Shown here in pieces: positions 1-6,980 of a stretch of 6,980 nt of DNA; positions within the stretch are counted from its first letter, which is position 1, and each line of letters opens with the position of its first letter. The notes under the pieces are model-generated. The model was not told where the DNA came from, searched no databases, and saw nothing but the letters and a program-made list of their open reading frames with translations. Where the stretch lies: positions 1-6,980 of the forward strand of contig JAHFFQ010000075.1 of NCBI GenBank assembly GCA_023247875.1, in the 5' to 3' direction. Position numbers and translations under genes: made by a program. This stretch comes from Candidatus Omnitrophota bacterium (GTDB lineage Bacteria; Omnitrophota; Gorgyraeia; Gygaellales; Profunditerraquicolaceae).

Positions 1-3000
1 ATGAATTTGCCAAAGAGAACGGCTTCCGGGATTATCAGCATTTAACAGCTTCCCTGGAGAGCATAACTCCTGATCAGCGGGCGATATTCGAACAGGTAAC
101 GAACCTTTCCCAGAATGCCGATGCTTTTATCAGTGATGTTAGGCCCAAAGTCAAGACAAAGATCCTCACCAGCAACCTTTACCAGACAGCTAATTCCATC
201 GTGCTTTCCTCCAAAATATCCGGCCTTTCATTGGCTCAACAGCAGATGTTAGATGACGCGATCAGCAAAAAAGAGGCGGATGAAAAGGATAACAAGGTTG
301 ATGTAAGCGGGTTTTTGGAGGGGGAGAAGCCGGTTGATGTCACAGTGCTCAAAGAGGCGTTGGGAAGGGCTTTGAGGAATAGAGTATTGGCCGAGCCGGA
401 ACTATGGACCGGGATCATGAAAGAAGATTTCTTCAGGCAAAAGGAAACTGTCAACGGCAAAGAAAGCGAATATACGTTCTCATCTTCATTGGTCAGGGAA
501 GCGGTGGAAAAAGAATACAAGAAATACATAGGTGAGGTGTTGGTTACAGTGCATCAAGAGATAGGTCAGGAAGGGATGCTTACGCTTCTGGAAGCTATCA
601 AGGCTAAGAACGCAGAAGAAATCAAAAAAATGAGCCTGTTAGAATTGACAGGCTTAACCGGCGTCAAAGTTGAGAGCTTATTTGAGTCCCGGAGCCTCAG
701 GAGTTTTATTGACAGGATAAAAACCCCTGCGGATATAGCGGATTTGTTGGTGCGCATGGAAGTACTGGTGGGTGTGAGGGGAAAGTTAAGTGGGCTTGTC
801 GAAAAAGGAACAATTAAAGCAGACAAAATTTTCTTAGAAAAAGATATAGAATTGTTGCAACAAGCTTTAGGGTTGGATAAAGGGGCAAGAGAGTTCATAA
901 ATGACTGGGCGATTTTTGTCGCCTTGATCCGCAATGAACTGGCAGGCAAGGCGTTGACGCAAGTCAAAGAGGAATTGATCAATAAGATCAGTAAGGCAAT
1001 GTTTGATGATAAGGCCACGCCAGAGTGGGGCGAAGTTAAGGCAATGATAGATAAGGTTAGAGAAACTTATGGCATAACAGAAGGGGAGAATAAGTTTGAT
1101 CAGGTAGCGGCAATGTTTGAAGCGAACGGCAAAGATTCTATAAAGGGTAGAATCGAAGCATTTAAAGCCGAAGCGCTTAACAATGGCCAGGCCTTTTCTT
1201 TAGAGAGGATATCCGAGACGGTTTCCCTGCTTACCGACATAAAGATGGCAAATAAGGATGCCGCTGAAAAAACCGGCATTGAATCTAAAATAGCCCAGGA
1301 ACAATTAAATTATATTTTAGGCGGGGATAATGCCGCAAAAACTTACAAAGAGTTAGACAGGAGACTGGGAGAATTACGTTTCCAGGAAGAGGCGCAAAGG
1401 GCGCAGGATCTGTTTAAAGACAACAGCGATAGGCATCTAATGGCGGAATTTTATCGCGCAGAACCGGTCAAGATGAAGAAGGATGTTTGGCTTACTAGTT
1501 TGAATGCGGCAAAAGAAGCTTTTAAGAGCGCCAGCCAGGAGGAATTAATCGGAAAATGGAAGGTATATCAGGGCATTCTAAGATCCCGGCCTAAGGGCGC
1601 CTTAGATAGTATAGAAGTTTCTTTTGTCGGCAGAAGCAAGGCAGATAAGTTTAAATTAGATCCAAAACAGCTTGATGGGGCAAAAGAAATCGCTCGTCAG
1701 ACTCCGGATTGGTTGAAAGACGACATTTCCGTTACTGTTGGTAAAGATGGAAAGGTTGACCAGAAGGATGTTGAAAGGATCCAAAACATCATTACGAAGG
1801 AGATCCTGGAGAATAAGAATATCGATGAGGCAACCAGGGCCGGCCGCCTGGCCAGGTTTATGTATGAATTTATTGAGAAAAATTTCGAGAGTATAATGGG
1901 GATAGAGTCTGAAAAACCGGATATCCAGAGGCCGGAAAACATCCTTGAGATATTTAACGGAACAGCGCTAGAAGCGGCAATGGGCCAGGGCAAGACCATA
2001 CCTGCAGGTATGGCGGTAATAATGAATAAGTTATTATATAAAGACAGCTCCGCTTCCTTCTATTTTACCAAGAACGCGACATTGGTAAGCCAGGCAGTAA
2101 GCGATGTAAGCAAGTGGGCGCGGCTCTTCGGTTTAAAGGTTGCGGATATTGACTCCCTGGTAGGGGCTCAACTTCCCACAAGCATGCTGCGGGAGATCAT
2201 ATTTGACCAGGATACTATTCTGGTAGGGAGCCTGACCGGTTTCGCGCATCTCTTTAACCGCAGGATGTACGGCGGGATGGAAAAAGAGAGGGTTGATTCA
2301 CTATTAAGAGAACTATCCGGAAGGAATAACCTGAAAATAATTGATGAGGCGCACAATGTGATTATCAACCAGCAGGAGGCGATCGTCGGTTCGGGCAGCA
2401 GGAGTCTGCTTTCCTATTATCATAAGTATATAGATAAAATGGAGATAATAGAAAAAACATTATTGGAGTTTGGGGAGATCAAATTATCTCAGACCGAAAA
2501 AGAGAGCGCTTCTTCTCCTATCGCAGAAACTCAAGGGAATAAGAAGGATGCGGCTATCTATCGGGAGCCGTCAGGACGCTCCCACCTGACTACCGCGGCC
2601 TTTGAACTGTTAAAATCAAGGGTTAATGATCCGCTTTTGGGGGATGGGGAACTGGCGAGTTTAGTTGACGGATATCTTAACCCGGATATGGTCGCCTTTA
2701 CAAATACGGGTAAAGAGAATGGCAAGCTGGCATTAGCAGTAGTAGGAAATAAATATAACGGCATGGAGATAGACCTGAGTCAGCAAAACTCCGCCGCATT
2801 CTTTGGGGCTTTATACAGGCAGGCAAAACAGATGCCGGGTTGGGGCGATAGATGGGCAGAGAAGGTTGATCTGAAGAATTCCGTAGTAGGCCACGATGTC
2901 CCTGAAATATCCACCGATGCTTTAAGGGGGATCATGGATATCGGAGGCAGGGATTCCCTTATGTCAGGGACAGCCCAGCCCTATAAAGAATGGTTACGTT

Positions 3001-6000
3001 TGTTTAGCGGCAGCGAACTTGGGGAGACAATCGGTCCAGAGCTTAGATTAATAAGGAATGACTTGGGTGAGTTGGTGATTGTAGAAGTAGACAATGCTAA
3101 AGGCAGAAAAATAGGAGAGTTAAAAGAGTATGGAGCAGCTGATGTATACGTGGAAATGGCTAAAGAGGTAAAGAAGGCCAGTGACGCGGGCAAAACAGGC
3201 GTATTTGTGGTGGTCAGTTCGGAGAACCTGGCAAAATTTGAAAAGGCCCTCAAGAATGCAGGGGTCAGCGTGGATAAAGTAGAAGTTTATGGCACCTCTA
3301 CTTCAGCGGCGCAGAAGAGTGAGTTAGCGGCGCGGGTCAAAGAGAAAAAAGATGGCGGCAATTTTGAGAATGGCCAGATAATCGTCGTAACCGAGATAGG
3401 AACCGAAGGCCTCAACGTAAGAAAGGGAGTGGACCTATTCTTCGCGGATGCCCACAGGATGGATTTAACCACCGCTTTGCAGGGGTTAAGGCGTATCAAC
3501 AGGCAGGAAAACGCAAATGACACGGTGCACTTTTTCTATAATACTTCCACGCTGGACACTCTTTTGAAAGATAATTGGTCTGTTTTAAAGGGTGTTTTAC
3601 GGGAAAGATGGCAGAGCAGGGAGAATGGGTCCAGGCAGGGAGACCCGGATTCCTTGGTCAAATTATGGCTGGAAGCTGAAAAGTCCGGAACAGAGAATTT
3701 ATCCTCCCAGGATAAGGTCCGCCTTGCGCTGCATATGAGGGAGGAGATCAACCGCAGTGATTATGCCTTTAAGATGTTCCAGAGGTTTGTGGAAGATACC
3801 TTTATCCGCCGGCCTTTTGAGAAATTCATGGAGCACGTAAACAACTTCGGCACCGGCGAACAAAAAGAATTTATCGCGGAGGTATATAAAAAGATCATTT
3901 TGGACAGGAATTCAGAGCTTTACTCCAGCTTTGCCTATGCGGAGGCGATGCATCCGCAGGACATGATCAGGCAGGTGATGGAGAATACCTCATCGCGCAT
4001 AAAAACCCTTTATGATGTCATAACCGGGGTTTCCCGTAATTTTAAGTCCAAGGAATATGAGGCAACTGTTTCCAAGCTAAAGCTGATGTCCGACCAGTCT
4101 TCTTTTGCCTCCGATAAAGCGATGACCGGAGCTCTCCAGATATATTTACAGGCTATTCCTTGGTCCAAGGATAAGTGGATGCAGACTTTTGACAGGACCC
4201 TGGCTGAAACGCTGAATAATAAGGATAATACCGGCAACAAGGCCCCGCCCACTATTCACGATACCGCAAGTGTAGAGGATGCGATTAAAATGGGCTTATT
4301 CCTTGCCGAAGAAGTCTTAGTCCCCACCATCAGGACCTCCGCGAATTCCAATGAAAAAGCAGTGCTGGAGAAGCAGCAGATCGTCAAAGGCATTGATAAA
4401 GCTGTGGAGATCTTAAAGAATCACGCGATAGACATCTCCGCGGCGCGCAATGAGATCATTAGAAAAGCCGACGGCCTGACCAGTTACAATTTCCTGCCCA
4501 CTGTTAATGCAGCCATCATAAGTTTACTTAATAATAATTCTTCCAATTCTCCCCTTATCGCTTCAAGCGGCAATTATAATAACTTTAGGGATGCATTGTC
4601 CAGGGCGCTTAACGAGCTAAATACTTCATTAGCGGGCATATCTTCCTCTTCTGATTCTGTTATGCAAAAAGCTTATGCATTGCTAGGCGCAATTGATTCA
4701 GCAGCAAGGCCTTACGACAATATCTTAAGCGACACAGAAAGAACCGATTTAAAAGATCTCCTGGCCTTGAGCGTAAATCCTTCTTTGGATTACTCCCGCC
4801 TTTCCCTTATCGCGGGAAATATGCTCTTGGCTAAAGCAGTGCCAGGAAATGACGAGGCTGATAATTTTGTCAAGGGCATGGCTTATTCGGCTCAGCATGA
4901 CCCTCTGCTCGTAGAAAGATATATAGGTATAAATGCCGCCGGATTCCATCCTCTCTCCTGGTTCAGGAGATGGCTCCTGCTTTACCGTGACCGCGGTTCC
5001 ATGAATTTTGACAACTGGGCAATGGTCAACCCCATAAAATATGGGGGTAAATTAAGCTTAAGCAGCTTGTCAAAGATGCTCAGGCCTTCTGTTTCTTTGC
5101 TTAACCGCTATTCATCCGGGTTGGATAAACCGGCTTTATTAAGGAAAGACAATTTAAGCAGGATAACAAAAGATGTTCAGGAATCATTGCCGGGTTCGGA
5201 TGAACGGGAAATTTATTTATTAGCCAATTATCTTGTGGCTTTGAAATATGCCAACGCGGGCGCGGTGGCGAACTGGTTCAATAAACAAGCCAAGCCCAGC
5301 AGCACCCTCAGCCGCTTGTACAATTCTTCAAAAGGTATACTAAGGCCGTTCAGTCCTTTCTCCCGGTTCTATACAAAACTCAATGATACCGAGAAGCAGC
5401 CCATCAAGCATGAGCTGGAGGAGATCTTCAGTCCCGCATATTTTGAAGGGGACAGCTTATCAACCATTGCCCAGCTTAAGAAAGTAGGGGAATTCTTCAA
5501 AGCTCAAGGGGTTATCCTTAATATGGCGCAAATATACAAATTCCATAAGGCAAAGGCGGATGCGCGGGTTGATTTGTATAAGCAATTTATGGGCAGGAAG
5601 AGTAAAACCGACTTCTCCGTTGTATTAAAGGGTTTAAAAGACGAGATCAAAGCAAGCCCGGCGTATGGAAACTACTCCGCGGATATCCGGAATATCAAGG
5701 AAAAACTATATAAGCAGCAGGCAGGGGGCTTGAGCCTTATTAATGTGCTTGCCGGCACCAATGACGTGATAGATGAAGCTGAATTTGAGAACTATGCCCA
5801 GCTATTCCAATTCAGCCGCAGCAGCAAAGGCAATAAAGATGCCAAGGATCTGTTAAATAATATTTTACTTGAAATCCCTTCTTTATCCAATAAGGCGATC
5901 CGCGAATCTGCTTTAAGGGGAATTGCCAGAGACAGTTTAGCCAGGATAAGCTACCTGGCGTTAAATGAGGCTATAAAGGCTTCCACAGCGGACAAGAAGA

Positions 6001-6980
6001 GCGATGTTCTCAGGCACGCGCTGGCGAATGTAAACAGAATAGCCACTTATCTTACTATGTATAGCGCGAACAAGAATATAGACTTACAGACCTTGCTTGA
6101 AACAGCGAATATTCCTCAGGAGGAGCGCGATAAAATCATACGTTTACTTCCGATCATATCATCTGCCTTAGGGGACAAGTTTATACCGCAGTTTGCCAAG
6201 TTTTATTCGGCTAAACTGCAGGCAGCTGTTAAGAAGTTAACGGATGCCATTCCCGCAATAGAAAAATTAGGTATTGAATCAGGGATCGATCTGCAGGCAT
6301 CTGAACGCATGCCGCAAATAATTCTAGGCATATTGTCAGACAGGGAAATACCTACGCAGGCAAGCTTCTTCAGGATGGCCAAGGAGATAGAGGACCTGCA
6401 GAAGATCACGCATAAGCAATGGGGCTATTACCTTCAGGCGCAGGGTGACCTGGAACGGTTAGGTTTACCTTTCTCAAGAGAAATATTGGAAGCCCTTAAG
6501 ATAATGCATGAGGCGGAATACGCTGCTCAGGATGAAACACTTTCCGGATACAAAAGGGATTACTTCGCAATAGCCAAGGATGTCATTAAAAATGCGGCAA
6601 ATGCAAAGGACGCGAAACTTCTGCGTAACTACAATGAAATATTAAATCAGCTAGCGGTATTAAAGGAAATTATCAGGAGAAACCCGGGTTTAGGCCTGAA
6701 AGAGGAGGCGGTATTGGGTTATTACTATCACCCGGAGACTTTATTTACCATTACCGGCATTACCGGCTACAGCGGTGATTTCCACGCTGCAAATGGCGCC
6801 CTCTTAGATGTAGATAAAGCAAGTAATACCCTGCAGAGGATAAACACCGCTCTGCCATTACGCGCGAAAGGGTTAACTCCTTATGGAGTGGATATAGCAA
6901 AGATCTCGACTGTCCAGGAGGATTTTGATAAGCAATTAGCCGGGATCAGAAAAGATATACAATCCGAGGAACAAATAGCG
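1..6980 (+). CDS. Internal fragment of a giant protein containing a SecA-like DEAD-type ATPase
   Basis: One reading frame (complete codons from base 3; bases 1-2 finish a preceding codon) runs without a stop through 2326 codons and leaves the window at both ends, so neither start nor stop can be placed. Order of parts: unrecognised charged helical region (residues 1 to about 600), SecA-like N-domain plus NBD1 (about 610-800), PPXD-like insertion (about 800-980), NBD2 (about 981-1200), long helical C-terminal half (1200-2326). Walker A GQGKT, Walker B DEAH and motif VI arginines are present, so ATP hydrolysis is plausible. No signal peptide can be judged because the N-terminus is missing, and I see no membrane-spanning hydrophobic segment. 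Cysteine is absent. Ordinary bacterial SecA is about 800-900 residues and starts near its ATPase domain, whereas here over 600 residues precede it, so this is not the housekeeping secA. Codon use looks even across the frame, with no sign of frameshift. The function of the whole is unknown; the coding call itself is very secure. Confidence 0.97.
3..1829 (+). other. Unrecognised charged, probably helical N-terminal region of the fragment (residues 1-609)
   Basis: This stretch precedes the ATPase core. It is rich in Lys, Glu, Asp, Leu, Ile and Ala, with few Pro and regularly spaced hydrophobics, which suggests bundles of amphipathic helices rather than enzyme-like folds. Short segments such as EEIKKMSLLELTG (near residues 205-217) and KEELINKISKAM (near 323-334) look like typical amphipathic helices. 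I see no catalytic motif, no transmembrane segment and no clear sequence repeat. Two half EF-hand-like spots (residues 96-100 and 582-589) are weak. The region is much longer than anything N-terminal to the motor in standard SecA, so it is an extension specific to the giant protein. It may serve as a scaffold or spacer; that is an inference. No function is assigned. Confidence 0.6.
1983..1997 (+). other. Walker A (motif I) GQGKT, residues 661-665
   Basis: The sequence AAMGQGKT corresponds to MRTGEGKT of SecA. Lys664 and Thr665 are the phosphate- and magnesium-binding residues and are intact. The Glu of SecA GEGKT is Gln here. Only 38 residues upstream is the FDVQ-equivalent, as expected for a SecA-type nucleotide pocket. 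Confidence 0.88.
2337..2354 (+). other. Walker B (motif II) IIDEAH, residues 779-784
   Basis: Asp781 and Glu782 are the expected magnesium-coordinating and catalytic residues. Canonical SecA reads DEVD at this place; this protein reads DEAH, the form seen in other superfamily 2 helicases. The following NVIIN keeps the pattern of SecA 'SILID'. The motif therefore looks active but has drifted away from true SecA. Confidence 0.87.
2403..2942 (+). other. PPXD-like insertion between the two RecA-like domains, residues 801-980
   Basis: SecA carries a preprotein cross-linking domain between motif II and NBD2, and this interval has similar length (motif II to the MTGTA-equivalent is 206 residues here, about 180 in SecA). 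Local parallels are visible: SYYHKYIDKM (about 805-814) for 'EMYKRVNKII'; REPSGRSHLTTAAFELL (854-870) for 'DEKSRQVNLTERGLVLI'; LLGDGELASLVD (879-890) for 'GIMDEGESLYSP'; GKLALAVVG...GMEIDLSQ for the 'DYIVKDGEVIIVDE.TGR' strand and loop region. A hydrophilic Ser/Glu/Lys/Gln stretch around residues 826-850 looks like a flexible loop. In SecA this domain clamps the translocating polypeptide. The call rests on order, length and weak similarity, so a profile comparison could change the borders. Confidence 0.62.
2961..2975 (+). other. MSGTA motif, residues 987-991
   Basis: This five-residue block is the counterpart of SecA MTGTA at the entry of NBD2, with Thr replaced by Ser at the second position. 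It is a useful SecA-specific landmark because general DEAD-box helicases have SAT or a similar triplet in motif III and lack this block. Confidence 0.8.
3378..3506 (+). other. Motifs V and VI of the SecA-like ATPase, residues 1126-1168
   Basis: Motif V is IIVVTEIGTEGLNV (1126-1139), in place of SecA 'VTIATNMAGRGTDI'. Motif VI is QGLRRINRQ (1160-1168), matching 'QLRGRSGRQ' position for position at Q1160, R1164, R1167 and Q1168. The two arginines are the expected contacts to the ATP gamma-phosphate. The Gly residues of the canonical motif are replaced by Arg1163 and Asn1166, so the loop geometry may differ. Confidence 0.8.
4530..4658 (+). other. Ser/Asn-rich probable interdomain linker, residues 1510-1552
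   Basis: Residues 1510-1527 are dominated by Asn and Ser (NNNSSNSPLIASSGNYNN) and residues 1547-1552 read SSSSDS, with one helix-like stretch between. Such composition is typical of a flexible connector, and the coding strand becomes pyrimidine-rich here compared with the purine-rich first half. I infer a boundary between the post-NBD2 helical region and the later C-terminal module. Confidence 0.45.
6750..6767 (+). repeat. Perfect 9-bp tandem repeat coding for ITG-ITG
   Basis: ATTACCGGC occurs twice without a gap, in frame, giving Ile-Thr-Gly twice (residues 2250-2255) inside TITGITGYSGD. It probably arose by slippage duplication of one three-codon unit. The surrounding segment, with several Gly and Thr, looks like a loop or short strand rather than helix. 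Confidence 0.75.

Larger units (their letters stand above)
1830..2402 (+). other. SecA-like N-domain and NBD1 (DEAD-type RecA-like domain 1), residues 610-800
   Basis: The segment begins with a helix (ATRAGRLARFMYEFIEKNF) followed by MGIESEKPDIQ, matching the place in SecA where an 'AAKRVLGMRPFDVQ'-type sequence leads to the ATPase. Then come, in SecA order: Walker A GQGKT (661-665); a beta strand and motif Ia-like FYFTKNATLVSQ (686-697), equivalent to SecA VVTVNDYLAQRD; WARLFGLKV (705-713), equivalent to the 'W...FLGL.V' of SecA; TILVGSLTGFAHLFNRRM (738-755), equivalent to 'ITYGTNNEFGFDYLRDNM'; and Walker B IIDEAHNVIIN (779-789), equivalent to 'VDEVDSILIDEA'. Spacing from Walker A to Walker B is about 120 residues, against roughly 100 in SecA. 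In SecA this domain binds ATP and, with NBD2, drives protein through SecYEG. Here the partner and substrate are unknown. Identity is low but the collinear motif order makes the family call good. Confidence 0.85.
2943..3602 (+). other. SecA-like NBD2 (RecA-like domain 2), residues 981-1200
   Basis: The domain opens with SLMSGTAQPYKEW (986-998), equivalent to SecA 'AGMTGTADTEA.EF'. It continues with a strand GVFVVVSSENLAKFEKALK (1066-1084), equivalent to SecA 'PVLVGTISIEKSE.LS..L'; then VEVYGTSTSAAQKSELAARV, at the place of 'LNAK.H..EA.I...AG'; motif V TEIGTEGLNV (1130-1139), equivalent to 'TNMAGRGTDI'; FFADAHRMDLTTALQG (1146-1161), equivalent to 'GTERHESRRIDNQLRG'; and RRINRQ (1163-1168), equivalent to 'RSGRQ', followed by a beta strand VHFFYN (1174-1179) equivalent to 'RFYLS'. 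This order is diagnostic of SecA-type NBD2, which supplies the arginines that sense ATP. The end border at about residue 1200 is approximate. Confidence 0.83.
3603..6980 (+). other. Unrecognised long helical C-terminal half of the fragment (residues 1201-2326)
   Basis: About 1126 residues follow NBD2 and continue past the window end. In SecA the next parts would be a helical scaffold and helical wing domain, and the first ~200 residues here (for example HMREEINRSDYAFKMF, 1245-1260, and FVEDTFIRRPFEKFMEHV, 1263-1280) could be such a helical scaffold, but I cannot align them. Beyond that, amphipathic helices alternate with short polar loops. The composition is less acidic and richer in Ser, Asn, Leu and Tyr than the N-terminal region. 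Three short similar spots with a [H/R]-P-x-[S/V] core and a nearby Arg-aromatic pair occur at residues 1649, 1694 and 1781. I see no catalytic motif, no membrane segment and no cysteine. Function unknown. Confidence 0.55.

Noticed and set aside
1..45. ATG at base 1 in frame 1 as a possible gene start
   Set aside because: That frame meets TAA at bases 43-45 after 14 codons; the ATG is the end of one codon and the start of a Glu codon in the real frame.
1798..1806. Shine-Dalgarno-like AAGGAG that could mark an internal start just before the SecA-like domain
   Set aside because: No ATG, GTG or TTG lies at a suitable distance in frame, and the purines are explained by Lys-Glu codons; the frame is continuous through it.
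1830..3602. Housekeeping secA or a plain DEAD/DEAH-box RNA helicase
   Set aside because: Housekeeping SecA starts close to its ATPase domain and has DEVD and GEGKT. A plain RNA helicase would lack the MSGTA block, the long insertion after motif II and the QxxxRxxRQ form of motif VI.
236..4949. Open frames on the - strand, up to 150 codons (for example 566-1018, 236-529, 1697-1999, 2981-3253)
   Set aside because: They lie opposite the 2326-codon frame, have Ser/Leu-rich shadow composition without recognisable motifs, and no ribosome binding site or gap supports them.
4947..4982. Trp/Leu/Phe-rich stretch (residues 1649-1660) as a transmembrane segment
   Set aside because: It contains several Arg and His residues and is too short for a membrane helix.
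5030..5046. Hairpin CCCCATA-AAA-TATGGGG, considered as a terminator
   Set aside because: It is a 7-bp stem inside the coding frame (around residues 1677-1682) and no T-tract follows, so intrinsic termination is unlikely.
6698..6717. AGGAGG followed by TTG near residue 2238 as an internal translation start
   Set aside because: The purine run is Glu-Glu coding sequence and the frame upstream is open and of the same character, so a separate gene is not needed.

Overview
The whole window is the interior of one very large protein-coding gene on the + strand. Frame 3 (first complete codon at base 3) stays open for 2326 consecutive codons to base 6980, with no stop and no visible start, ribosome binding site, promoter, terminator or intergenic gap. 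The gene is therefore cut at both ends by the window and the full protein is longer than 2326 residues. Residue numbers below count from the first complete codon, so residue n starts at base 3n. No RNA gene, mobile element, CRISPR array or second gene is supported; ORFs in other frames and on the - strand are short shadows.

Layout. Residues 1 to about 600 are a charged, Lys/Glu-rich, probably alpha-helical region that I do not recognise. Residues about 610-1195 line up in order with the preprotein translocase motor SecA: a SecA-like lead-in, a DEAD-type first nucleotide-binding domain with Walker A (GQGKT) and Walker B (IIDEAH), an inserted region resembling the SecA preprotein cross-linking domain, then a second RecA-like domain with MSGTA, a motif V (TEIGTEGLNV) and a motif VI (QGLRRINRQ). 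Residues about 1200-2326 are a further ~1100 residues of probable helical protein without a recognised domain, interrupted by a Ser/Asn-rich linker near residues 1510-1552.

Two properties stand out besides size. The ATPase core keeps the residues expected for ATP binding and hydrolysis, although its signature motifs differ from canonical SecA. The 2326 residues contain no cysteine at all, checked by reading every TGC/TGT for phase.

Organism. Direct evidence is limited. A giant, helix-rich protein with an embedded SecA-like motor, moderate GC, and frequent AGG (Arg) and ATA (Ile) codons fits what is known of Candidatus Omnitrophota (former OP3), a lineage known for giant genes and suspected of predatory or symbiotic life. 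That assignment is an inference from protein style, not from a marker gene. What the protein does is unknown; a motor fused to long helical arms could act in export, cell-surface work or attack on other cells, but nothing here decides between these.
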